A DNA stretch of 21,942 nucleotides from Planctomycetota bacterium (GTDB taxonomy: Bacteria > Planctomycetota > Phycisphaerae > WQYP01), in NCBI GenBank assembly GCA_021785155.1, contig JAJYGE010000277.1, positions 1 to 21,942 on the forward strand, written 5' to 3'. Under the pieces are notes generated by a model. The model had not been told where the DNA came from. It searched no databases and worked only from the letters and a program-made list of their open reading frames with translations. Positions 15,578 through 21,942 of this stretch are shown piece after piece. Both the position numbers and the translations under genes were made by a program. Within the stretch, counting starts at the first letter, position 1; each line of letters begins with the position of its first letter.

Positions 15578-16165
15578 ATGATTGAATCCGCCAGCCGCCG
15601 TTTTTTGGAATTGCTTGAATCCCACCGCAACGAACTTTATTCTATTGCGGCCGCGGGTGGCGCGACTCTTGTAGCTGAAACCGCGCTGCAACGCGGTGTG
15701 CGCAGCGCCTTTCGGGAATACGCCCGAAATGAAGCTCCACGGTCAGGACAGATGCAGTGGCTGATCTCCCATATCCAGGCCGAACTCGGCGGATCCCCGG
15801 TCATGGTACCCACCGCGCCGACGGAATTGGCCATGCCCGCCGCTGTTTGGGCTCGTCTGGCGGCGGCGATTCAAATTGAAGCGGCCACGCTTGGTGGAGC
15901 CGATGAACAATCCATGCTGGCATACGACCCACTGCTGGCACCACAAAAAAAGAAAACCGGTGCGGATGAAAACGTGGAAGGTCTTAATCTCTCGCCATGG
16001 ACGCGATTTGTCATTGCCACCGCCATCGTCCTGTTTATTGGAATTGTCGCCACCATTATTCTTACCACGCACCATGCGCCCGCCACAACGCAAGGTGCCA
16101 AGGCCGCGGCAACAACCAGGCCCTCCACCCCGTTGCGGCAATTCCCGTCGGGTACACGCCCATGA
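15578..16165 (+). CDS. Single-pass membrane protein of unknown function
   Basis: A 195-residue protein that I do not recognise. The first 135 residues are soluble and helical in character (ASRRFLELLESHRNELYSIA; later AVWARLAAAIQIEAATLGG), followed by one clear transmembrane segment at about 143-164 (FVIATAIVLFIGIVATIIL) and a short low-complexity Ala/Thr/Pro tail. The basic KKK at 124-126 and Arg143 precede the helix, suggesting that the large N-terminal part is cytoplasmic. GGAA about 8 bases upstream may be the ribosome binding site. It lies 24 bases after the TPR lipoprotein gene and overlaps the methyltransferase start (ATGA), so it is cotranscribed with them and may work with the lipoprotein across the membrane. 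Confidence 0.7.
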   Translation: MIESASRRFLELLESHRNELYSIAAAGGATLVAETALQRGVRSAFREYARNEAPRSGQMQWLISHIQAELGGSPVMVPTAPTELAMPAAVWARLAAAIQIEAATLGGADEQSMLAYDPLLAPQKKKTGADENVEGLNLSPWTRFVIATAIVLFIGIVATIILTTHHAPATTQGAKAAATTRPSTPLRQFPSGTRP

Positions 16166-16902
16166 CACAACGCCCCCCGCTGCAATCTCGATATCCCATA
16201 CGCCTGCATCGGCTGGACATTGGTCCGCACCAGTTGGAAATTTTTGCACCGGCGGATCCTGATTCACTGCTGGATGATCCAATGGTCGAAGCCCGCTACA
16301 AAAAGGACAACTATTTACCCTATTGGCCGGTAATCTGGCCCAGCAGCCTGATGCTGGCGGAGCACATTTTGTGCAGTCCGGATTCTCCGGCGGCCACGGC
16401 GAGCAAGCAGACCATCGTGCAACCTCGAGCGTTGGAGCTGGGCTGCGGACTGGGCATTGCCGGAATTGCCGCGGCCCTGTGCGGATGGCCTGTTACCTTT
16501 ACCGATTATGATCCCGAAGCCATTGATTTTGCCGCGTTTAATGCCGGTTGCAATAAAATTCCGTCGCACCTTGTGGAGACCCGCCACATGGATTGGCGAC
16601 AGCCCATGGATGGCAAGTTTGATTGGATTATCGCATCGGATGTGCTTTATGAACGAAGGCTCCATGGGATTCTGCTTGATGCCATCGACCAATTACTGAC
16701 CCCCAACGGCGTGGTATGGATCAGCGATCCGCAAAGAAATAGCGCCGCCGATTTCCCGCCCGTGGCCGTGCAGCGCGGTTTTCGCGTCGCCAATTCCTTG
16801 CTGAAATGGACCGGCCCTTCCGGCGTAAATTCTGACGCTGATTTACTTACACTGCATCGGGCTAATCGGGCGGCGACATTATCCGGGGTGACAATCACGT
16901 GA
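16162..16902 (+). CDS. SAM-dependent class I methyltransferase (METTL21/NNT1-like)
   Basis: A 246-residue protein with a Rossmann-type SAM site: motif I LELGCGLGIAG (residues 91-101), the acidic motif II TFTDYDPEA (112-120), and DWIIASDVLYE (154-164), the post-II/IV pattern of the Methyltransf_16 group of lysine or small-protein methyltransferases. The preceding YLPYWPVIWPSS (51-62) also fits that group, which often has a WP(A/S) motif before motif I. The substrate is unknown; a protein is the likeliest by family. ATG 16162 is chosen over upstream in-frame codons because it overlaps the previous stop as ATGA. The gene ends in a GTGA overlap with rsmE, which implies translational coupling. Confidence 0.85.
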   Translation: MTQRPPLQSRYPIRLHRLDIGPHQLEIFAPADPDSLLDDPMVEARYKKDNYLPYWPVIWPSSLMLAEHILCSPDSPAATASKQTIVQPRALELGCGLGIAGIAAALCGWPVTFTDYDPEAIDFAAFNAGCNKIPSHLVETRHMDWRQPMDGKFDWIIASDVLYERRLHGILLDAIDQLLTPNGVVWISDPQRNSAADFPPVAVQRGFRVANSLLKWTGPSGVNSDADLLTLHRANRAATLSGVTIT

Positions 16903-17651
16903 GCACGCACCGATTCTACGTCACACCGCTTCATGCCGCCGGTGAACTCCCGGATGATCAGTCGCATCATGCCCGCGATGTGCTGCGGCTCCACGCCGAC
17001 GAAAGTATTATCCTATTTGATGGCCATGGCCAATGGGCCAGCGCCCAATTGAATATCCAAAAACGCGTTGCCCTCTATAATCTTACCGGCCCGATTCACC
17101 TTGATCCGCCACCGTTATATCCAATCACCATCGCCAGTGCCGTGCCCAAAGGCGATCGGTCTCATTTTCTGCTCGAACAAATCAGCCAATTAGGCGTTGC
17201 CCGCCTGGTCTGGCTGGATTGCCGGTACAGCGTAGTACACCCCGTGGCGGAAGCGGGCAAAATGGACAAGTGGCGACGTTTGGCCATAGAATCCGCCAAA
17301 CAATGCGGACGTTCACGCCTTCTGAATATTGCCCCCCCGCTGACCCCGGAAGACCTTCTGGCCACGCCGGAATTTAACCACGCGGTCATCTGGACCCATA
17401 CCACCGCGTCCGAAACATTACGGCAGCGACTGACCGCATGGCTGGCTCGAGAAGCGGCCATTGCGGAGTCCCAATCGAGCCATGGAATAACAATTCTAAT
17501 CGGCCCCGAAGGCGGTTGGAGCCAACACGAATGCGAGATTCTGGCCGCAGTGAGCCAACCCGTACAGCTCGGAAATCATATCCTCCGGATAGAAACCGCG
17601 GCTACCGCTTGCGCCGCAATCGCCCAGAGCCTGATGCCCGCGAAACAATAA
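16899..17651 (+). CDS. rsmE: 16S rRNA (uracil-1498-N3)-methyltransferase RsmE
   Basis: A 250-residue SPOUT-class methyltransferase of normal RsmE length. It begins with the PUA-like domain (HRFYVTPL, then DQSHHARDVLRLHADESIILFDG) and has family-specific ITIASAVPKGDRSHFLLEQISQLG, ESAKQCGRS (RsmE usually has a Q(S/C)xR segment), and the SPOUT knot IGPEGGWSQHE (about 201-211) with LGNHILRIETAATA (224-237) that binds SAM. It methylates N3 of U1498 in 16S rRNA. It starts with GTG overlapping the stop of the preceding methyltransferase and is the last gene of the operon; no clear terminator is visible in the 89 bases before the convergent prmC. Confidence 0.95.
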   Translation: MSTHRFYVTPLHAAGELPDDQSHHARDVLRLHADESIILFDGHGQWASAQLNIQKRVALYNLTGPIHLDPPPLYPITIASAVPKGDRSHFLLEQISQLGVARLVWLDCRYSVVHPVAEAGKMDKWRRLAIESAKQCGRSRLLNIAPPLTPEDLLATPEFNHAVIWTHTTASETLRQRLTAWLAREAAIAESQSSHGITILIGPEGGWSQHECEILAAVSQPVQLGNHILRIETAATACAAIAQSLMPAKQ

Positions 17652-17740
17652 AACCAAGTTGCCATAACGGCCATGACCTGACGCATGCAGTCCAAGCAAC
17701 ATGATTGCACATGAGGCATCACGAACAGATACGCTGAGCT

Positions 17741-18646
17741 TTACCGGCCAACGGCTTTCCGCACCAGCACGCACCGCGGATGCCCCGCTAAATCGCGGAT
17801 GATTTGGCTGTCATGAAACACGCCCTGCGCCAAGAGCATTTGTTCAACCGCCTGTGTCTGATCAAATGCGGTCTCCACTATTAACGCCCCGCCGGAAATT
17901 AAAAAATCACCGGCTTGTTCCGCAATCCGACGGTAAAACGCCAGCCCGTCTGGCCCCCCATCCAGTGCCAGCCGCGGCTCATGTGCGGAAACTTCAGGCA
18001 TCAGCGACGAAATTTGATCCGCCACAATATAAGGGGGATTACATACAATGGCATGAAAAAGTACGGGCGGGGACAATGCGGCAACCGGTTCAAACAAATC
18101 ACCGCAAATCAAGCTGATGCGCGCCGCAACGTCATGATTTTCCGCATTTTTCGCTGCCAGGCACAGTGCGCTTCGGCTGATGTCCGATGCGGTGAGCCGG
18201 GCGGATGGGATGCTTTTGGCCAGGGCGATGGCGATACATCCGCTGCCCGTACACATGTCAAGTATCTCCGGGGCTTCCCACGCCGGAACCGTGCGGGCCA
18301 GTCGAATCACCTGTTCCACCATTGTTTCCGTATCGGGCCGCGGAATGAGTACCTCCGGCGTCACCGTAAATTCCAGCGAGTAGAACCAGGCTTTGCCGAT
18401 CAGATAGGCCACCGGCACATGATCTTTACGTTTTTTGACCATTTCACGGAAGCTGGCCACCTGATCCGGCGGCGGGGTTTGTTCGAAACGTGTGTACAAG
18501 ACCATCCGGGAACAGCCCAATGCGTGCGCCAGGAGCAATTCCGCCGAGAGCCGCGCTTCATCAATGCCGCTGCGCGTGAAGAACGCGGTAGTCCATTGCA
18601 GCAATTCACCAACGGTCCAGGTCACACCTTGAGGTTTCAAATTCAT
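17741..18646 (-). CDS. prmC: Peptide chain release factor N5-glutamine methyltransferase PrmC (HemK)
   Basis: A 301-residue protein with an N-terminal helical domain (residues 1-80, including ARLSAELLLAHALGCSRM) that recognises the release factor, then a Rossmann methyltransferase domain: PEVLIPRPDTETMVE (97-111), motif I ILDMCTGSGCIAIALA (128-143), and VCNPPY (201-206), the NPPY site that binds the glutamine side chain. It methylates the GGQ glutamine of RF1/RF2 to aid termination. The length is normal. In many bacteria it follows prfA; here prfA is not adjacent, and the gene follows a desaturase gene behind a possible terminator, so it may have its own promoter in the 87-base gap. Confidence 0.95.
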   Translation of the reverse strand: MNLKPQGVTWTVGELLQWTTAFFTRSGIDEARLSAELLLAHALGCSRMVLYTRFEQTPPPDQVASFREMVKKRKDHVPVAYLIGKAWFYSLEFTVTPEVLIPRPDTETMVEQVIRLARTVPAWEAPEILDMCTGSGCIAIALAKSIPSARLTASDISRSALCLAAKNAENHDVAARISLICGDLFEPVAALSPPVLFHAIVCNPPYIVADQISSLMPEVSAHEPRLALDGGPDGLAFYRRIAEQAGDFLISGGALIVETAFDQTQAVEQMLLAQGVFHDSQIIRDLAGHPRCVLVRKAVGR

Positions 18647-18677
18647 GTCACATTTTTAACATGCCGCCGTGAAATAC

Positions 18678-18705
18678 AAAAGCCCCACCCGCCGGCGCGG
18701 AGGGC
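18678..18705 (-). terminator. Probable terminator of the desaturase gene
   Basis: On the minus strand GCCCTCCGC can pair imperfectly with GCGGGTGGGGC around a short loop, directly followed by TTTTGT. The GC-rich hairpin lies about 30 bases after the desaturase stop. Bulges in the stem leave some doubt. Confidence 0.5.
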
Positions 18706-18733
18706 GTGCCGGAATGATCAACCGCTGAAGATT

Positions 18734-19732
18734 CTACACCGTGCGCCCTTGAATCCAACTGAATGTCACAGGAGACAACCCCTTTTGATAATCCGCAATT
18801 TTATCCGCATGCCCCATATAACGCTCCGCCTGTCGGCACAGAAATTCCTGCGCCTTGGCCGCGGCACCGCAAACCGACCTTGAGGCAATCGCCCATGTTT
18901 TAACCAGATGATCAATGATTGCCGCGTAATCATGCACCGTATACACGCCCATCCGCTGCGCCACGACCGCAAAATGATCAAAGAGGTCCGCATCTTTACC
19001 GTCGTACATGAGCCGACCGGGCATGGCTATCAGGCCGCGCATCATTTCCCGGAAGGCCAGAATGCCCCCCACCGGATCCGCGTCCATAACCTTCCCGGCC
19101 ATCAGGGTATAAAATGCTTCATGCCGCGCTTCATCACCGGAAATACGCAGACATATTTTGGCCAAATTAGGATCACCTTGTGCTGTGGCCAGTTTGGCGA
19201 CATTGGAATGGGATATGCGTGTGGCGCGTTCCTGAAAGGATGTATAAATCAGACCATTGTAAGGATCGGGATACGCCTTCGGGTTAAATCCGTTGGCGAT
19301 GAGATGATGAATCGTCAGTTCAACGCTGCGCATATCCACCCGTCCGGTTAACCGTAAATAAGCGTTGAGCAGATCACCATGACGATTTTCTTCCGCCGTC
19401 CATCCACGCATCCATTTAGCCCAGGGTTTCGCATTGTTACCTTCATAGTCCCGGGCAATGAGATTAAGCGACACGGAATAGCTCGGAAGCGCTTCTTCCG
19501 TGACCATATCCCCAACCAGCACCACCAGTGCCTCATCCGATACACATTGCGCCGGCACACGGAAATCCTGAATTTGCTGCTGCCAGTTGTCCGCGGTCAA
19601 ATCCGGCAAATAGTCCGTCGGTTGCCAGGCCCGATCCACCGGTGCCAGAAAGCTCAGGTTATCCCCCACCACATTCTCCATATTATGGAGAATTTCAAAA
19701 TGATGCTCAAATGAGTTAACTTCGCCCGACAT
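18734..19732 (-). CDS. Plant-type acyl-ACP desaturase (di-iron, FA_desaturase_2)
   Basis: A 332-residue soluble protein of the ferritin-like acyl-ACP desaturase family, which inserts a cis double bond into ACP-bound acyl chains using O2 and reduced ferredoxin. The di-iron ligands can be read by comparison with the castor stearoyl-ACP desaturase: Glu in GDMVTEEALPSY (79/80), EENRH (Glu115, His118), SFQER (Glu168), and DEARHE (Glu201, His204). WTAEENRHGD and YTSFQERATRISH are near-diagnostic. ATG 19732 is chosen over the upstream in-frame ATG at 19792 because AAGGAG lies 7 bases before it. The product implies aerobic unsaturated fatty acid synthesis. It lies downstream of leuA in the same direction, with a probable terminator between them. 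Confidence 0.92.
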   Translation of the reverse strand: MSGEVNSFEHHFEILHNMENVVGDNLSFLAPVDRAWQPTDYLPDLTADNWQQQIQDFRVPAQCVSDEALVVLVGDMVTEEALPSYSVSLNLIARDYEGNNAKPWAKWMRGWTAEENRHGDLLNAYLRLTGRVDMRSVELTIHHLIANGFNPKAYPDPYNGLIYTSFQERATRISHSNVAKLATAQGDPNLAKICLRISGDEARHEAFYTLMAGKVMDADPVGGILAFREMMRGLIAMPGRLMYDGKDADLFDHFAVVAQRMGVYTVHDYAAIIDHLVKTWAIASRSVCGAAAKAQEFLCRQAERYMGHADKIADYQKGLSPVTFSWIQGRTV

Positions 19733-19874
19733 ACGGCTACTCCTTTTCCTGCAGAAAGGTAATTTCCACTTTTTGGAGTATAACCGGAACACCAGACCAA
19801 AGCGAAATTATAATTTGGAAAATTCATATTTATTTCAGTCCGCAGCCCAGTCCAAGCGGGAACATGGCCCACAG

Positions 19875-19904
19875 AAAAATAAATCGCAATCGTCACATTC
19901 GCGA
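19875..19904 (-). terminator. Probable Rho-independent terminator of leuA
   Basis: On the minus strand TCGCGAAT pairs with ATTGCGA (7 bp with one bulged G, 6-base loop), followed by TTTATTTTT. It begins 14 bases after the leuA stop. Confidence 0.6.
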
Positions 19905-19917
19905 CTGCATCCCGGTT

Positions 19918-21510
19918 TTATGCCTCCAGCGTTGACGCCTGACCGACCGTCCGCTGGTTCATCGTGCGGATACGGTTGATCGCGGCCAGATACGCCTTGG
20001 CCGAGGCTTCAAGAATATCCGTGCTGAAGCCGCGACCACGTACTTTGCGATCACTGTGGCTGAGCTCGACGGTTACTTCACCCTGGGCTTCACGTCCACC
20101 GGTGATACTGCGCACCTGAAAGGAATCCAGCCGGGCGCTGATTTTTGTCAATCGTTGAATGGTGGCAAACATGGCATCCACCGGGCCGTCACCCGTTGCG
20201 GCATCGGTAATCTCTGCGCCCGTACTGTCCACCAGCGTAACGGCCGCGGTGGCCACTCCGTAGCTGCCGGCCATTACCTGAAGATTTTTCAGTTGGAATA
20301 ATTCGCGTTCCGTTTTCAATTGTTCATCAACCAGAGCGTCCAAATCTTCATCGTAAATCTCCTTTTTCTTGTCGCAGAGCATCTTAAATGCCGTGAACGC
20401 GCGATCCAACGCCGCTTCATCCAGGCGGTGGCCCAACTCTTCCAATCGCTGCCGGAAGGCGTGGCGGCCGCTGTGCTTGCCCAATACCAGTTTGTTCTGC
20501 ACCCAGCCCACATCGGCCGGGGCCATGATTTCATAGGTGCTGCGATCCTTCAGCACGCCATCCTGATGAATACCGGCTTCATGCGCAAAGGCATTTTCCC
20601 CTACAATGGCCTTGTTGCGCTGCACATGCAGGCCGGTCAAACTGCTTACCAATCGTGAGCATGGCACCAGACGGCGGGTGTTAATCCGTGTGCTGAAGGG
20701 AAATTGATCAGGCCGTGTCCGCATGGCCATGACCAACTCTTCCAGTGCGGCATTGCCCGCCCGTTCACCTATACCGTTAATGGTACATTCAATTTGCCGC
20801 GCTCCGCCCGCCACCGCCGCCAGTGAATTGGCCACCGCCAAGCCCAGATCATTATGGCAATGCGAACTGAAAACGACATTCTTCGCCCCCGGCACATGGG
20901 CAATCAAATATTCAAACATGGCCCGATATTCACCGGGTGTGGCATAGCCCACCGTATCAGGACAGTTAATGGTGGTAGCCCCGGCTTCAATGGCGGCATG
21001 AACCACTTCGGCGAGATAGTCTAATTCCGTGCGGCTGGCATCTTCGGGCGAAAATTCAACGTCGGAAACATATTCCCGCGCCAACTTCACGTTTTCCACC
21101 GTAAGCCGAATGATCTCTTCCTTGGCCTTCTTGAGTTTGAACTCGCGGTGGATTTTGCTGGTAGCCAGGAAAATATGTATCCTGCCCCGCGCCGCTTTGC
21201 GCACCGCCTCCCCGGCTCGGCGCACATCACGTTCCGTGCAGCGGGCCAGACCCGCGATCGTCGCTTTGGTAATTTCCGACGCGACGGCACTGACGGCATC
21301 AAAATCGCCCGGGCTGGTAATCGGAAAGCCCGCCTCAATGATATCCACACCCAAATTTTCAAGGGCATGGGCGATTTCCAGTTTCTCCGGCAGATTCAAC
21401 GAGGCTCCCGGCGATTGTTCGCCGTCGCGCAACGTGGTGTCAAATATCAGCACGCGCGGCCTGGTGTCCGTAGTGCTGGCGTCAGAATGATGAATACTGC
21501 CGGTATCCAT
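19918..21510 (-). CDS. leuA: 2-isopropylmalate synthase LeuA
   Basis: A 530-residue cytoplasmic enzyme that condenses acetyl-CoA with 2-ketoisovalerate, the first committed step of leucine synthesis. Seen: the HMGL-like TIM barrel starting [15 protein letters not shown] (24-38), [15 protein letters not shown] (59-73), the metal-binding HCHND (217-221), [10 protein letters not shown] (245-254), KHSGRHAF in the linker region, and a complete C-terminal LeuA regulatory domain ending [14 protein letters not shown], which mediates leucine feedback. The length is that of the long bacterial form. ATG 21510 is preceded by a near-consensus AAGGAGGT; an in-frame start further up would run into the attenuator and is rejected. 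It is controlled by the leader at 21551-21739. No leuB, leuC or leuD is adjacent in the window. Confidence 0.97.
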   Translation of the reverse strand: MDTGSIHHSDASTTDTRPRVLIFDTTLRDGEQSPGASLNLPEKLEIAHALENLGVDIIEAGFPITSPGDFDAVSAVASEITKATIAGLARCTERDVRRAGEAVRKAARGRIHIFLATSKIHREFKLKKAKEEIIRLTVENVKLAREYVSDVEFSPEDASRTELDYLAEVVHAAIEAGATTINCPDTVGYATPGEYRAMFEYLIAHVPGAKNVVFSSHCHNDLGLAVANSLAAVAGGARQIECTINGIGERAGNAALEELVMAMRTRPDQFPFSTRINTRRLVPCSRLVSSLTGLHVQRNKAIVGENAFAHEAGIHQDGVLKDRSTYEIMAPADVGWVQNKLVLGKHSGRHAFRQRLEELGHRLDEAALDRAFTAFKMLCDKKKEIYDEDLDALVDEQLKTERELFQLKNLQVMAGSYGVATAAVTLVDSTGAEITDAATGDGPVDAMFATIQRLTKISARLDSFQVRSITGGREAQGEVTVELSHSDRKVRGRGFSTDILEASAKAYLAAINRIRTMNQRTVGQASTLEA

Positions 21511-21550
21511 GGTTAAACCTCCTTCAAATAAAGTTCCATGATTATGCCAT

Positions 21551-21584
21551 AAAAAAACCCCGCGAGGGCCACTCGCAGGGTTTT
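21551..21584 (-). terminator. leuA attenuator (Rho-independent terminator in the leader)
   Basis: On the minus strand a 13-bp stem (arms 21572-21584 and 21554-21566, one G-U pair, 5-base loop) ends in seven T residues, of which the last three lie beyond the stem. It lies 41 bases before the leuA start and 27 bases after the leader peptide stop, so it would stop transcription before leuA unless an alternative fold captures its first arm. Confidence 0.88.
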
Positions 21585-21604
21585 CCAAATTCTATTATCA
21601 ACAA

Positions 21605-21660
21605 ACAACCCTAAGAGCGACCGGTATTTCCTTCACTTAGTGCCAGTGCCAGCAGGTTGT
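21605..21660 (-). promoter_or_regulatory. Pause-hairpin and antiterminator segments of the leuA leader
   Basis: Read on the minus strand, segment 2 (21605-21617, CTCTTAGGGTTGT, overlapping the leader peptide stop) can pair upstream with segment 1 (21654-21660, ACAACCT, in the Tyr-Asn-Leu codons), leaving the terminator free. It can instead pair downstream with the first terminator arm (21572-21582, AACCCTGCGAG) through about nine pairs plus a wobble, preventing termination. This is the textbook four-segment arrangement; stalling at the Leu codons would mask segment 1 and favour leuA expression. The pairings were worked out by eye. Confidence 0.75.
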
Positions 21661-21676
21661 AGATATTCAAAGTCAT
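21611..21676 (-). CDS. Leucine-rich leader peptide controlling leuA
   Basis: A 21-codon reading frame beginning MTLNIYNLLALALSEG and ending in TAG. Five of its first 13 codons are leucine (TTG, CTG, CTG, CTG, CTA), concentrated at positions 3-13. AAGAG stands about 7 bases before the ATG, and the start lies about 35 bases after the -10 box. The role is regulatory: ribosome speed over the Leu codons reports charged tRNA-Leu levels to the attenuator. It is equivalent in function to enterobacterial LeuL but its sequence differs. Confidence 0.88.
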   Translation of the reverse strand: MTLNIYNLLALALSEGNTGRS

Positions 21677-21710
21677 TACTATTCTCTTGCCTTTCCATCA
21701 ACGCTTTTCC

Positions 21711-21739
21711 TTTATAGCAGCGTTCCGAGCAAATGTCAA
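21711..21739 (-). promoter_or_regulatory. Sigma70-type promoter of the leuA leader
   Basis: On the minus strand TTGACA (21739-21734), a 17-base spacer, then TATAAA (21716-21711): a perfect -35 and near-perfect -10 at ideal spacing. It would start transcription near 21704, about 28 bases before the leader peptide. Confidence 0.85.
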
Positions 21740-21779
21740 CACCTATGTGGTCGGCGTCGGTGCTTGGGTGTGCCCGTTT

Positions 21780-21808
21780 TTGTCGGGAAGTGAAAATTAT
21801 GGCATAAT
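21780..21808 (+). promoter_or_regulatory. Sigma70-like promoter of the right-edge gene
   Basis: TTGTCG, a 17-base spacer, then CATAAT, 46 bases upstream of ATG 21854. It is divergent from the leuA promoter. A small hairpin (CCGGC/GCCGG, 21819-21834) lies in the predicted 5' leader. Confidence 0.55.
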
Positions 21809-21853
21809 AGAGGGCGTTCCGGCAGGAAAGCCGGTGTTTTCAGGAGACAGACC

Positions 21854-21942
21854 ATGGAAGGGCTGCGACAAACGGACAAGGAATGTTTTATCAAGCAAAT
21901 GGAGTCGGAGGTGAGGCTGGCGTTATCGCGTGTGATCGACGC
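21854..21942 (+). CDS. Unidentified protein, N-terminus only (cut by window edge)
   Basis: ATG 21854 is preceded by AGGAG at 7 bases and by a sigma70-like promoter, so this is very probably a real start. The 29 visible residues begin MEGLRQTDKECFIKQMESEV and continue RLALSRVID; they look helical and charged, with no signal peptide or membrane segment. That is too little to name a family. The gene is divergent from leuA. Confidence 0.6.
   Translation, partial: MEGLRQTDKECFIKQMESEVRLALSRVID

Noticed and set aside
17652..17740. Possible bidirectional terminator between rsmE and prmC.
   Set aside because: No stem followed by a T-run could be found on either strand in these 89 bases.
21511..21588. 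N-terminal extension of LeuA by 26 codons to an in-frame ATG at 21588.
   Set aside because: It would translate through the attenuator stem, whereas ATG 21510 has a near-consensus AAGGAGGT at correct spacing.

Overview
The window reads as chromosomal DNA of a free-living, Gram-negative-type heterotroph. It carries Tat and Sec export signals, a lipoprotein, a polyketide/fatty-acid-like synthase set and a group of large secreted glycosidases. My best guess is a member of Planctomycetota (Phycisphaerae-like). This is inferred from the mix of exported GH78-type enzymes and a stand-alone LigD-type phosphoesterase domain; no rRNA or other phylogenetic marker was available to test it. I saw no tRNA, rRNA, CRISPR array, insertion sequence or phage gene.

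Layout. (1) 1-3156: a small divergent lipid/polyene-like synthase set. A hot-dog dehydratase (cut by the left edge) and a PlsC-type acyltransferase read left; a ketosynthase with a full Cys-His-His triad and a truncated ketosynthase-like partner lacking the cysteine read right. This resembles aryl-polyene-type clusters. (2) 3131-12358, minus strand: four consecutive exported proteins, transcribed from right to left: a GH78-related enzyme, a Tat-exported TIM-barrel-like hydrolase candidate with no family I can name, a GH99/GH71-like protein and a classical Tat-exported GH78 alpha-L-rhamnosidase. A divergent AraC-family regulator (12721-13683) faces them and probably controls them, so the block looks like a rhamnose-containing polysaccharide utilisation locus. 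(3) 13684-14397: a 24-bp inverted repeat followed by a decayed carboxymuconolactone-decarboxylase (AhpD-like) pseudogene. (4) 14400-14813: a stand-alone LigD-like 3'-phosphoesterase domain, minus strand. (5) 14864-17651: a tight plus-strand operon of TPR lipoprotein, single-pass membrane protein, SAM methyltransferase and RsmE. (6) 17741-21510, minus strand: prmC, a plant-type acyl-ACP desaturase and leuA. (7) 21551-21739: a complete attenuation leader for leuA, with a sigma70-like promoter, a leucine-rich leader peptide, antiterminator and terminator. (8) From 21854 a new plus-strand gene starts behind its own promoter and runs off the right edge.

The clearest regulatory element is the leuA attenuator, where four mutually exclusive RNA segments, the leader peptide and the promoter can all be read from the sequence. 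The most interesting uncharacterised material is the secreted enzyme block, especially the family-less protein at 8066-9727 and the Asp-for-Glu change in the GH78-like enzyme. The two strong inverted repeats on either side of the AraC gene are also unexplained.
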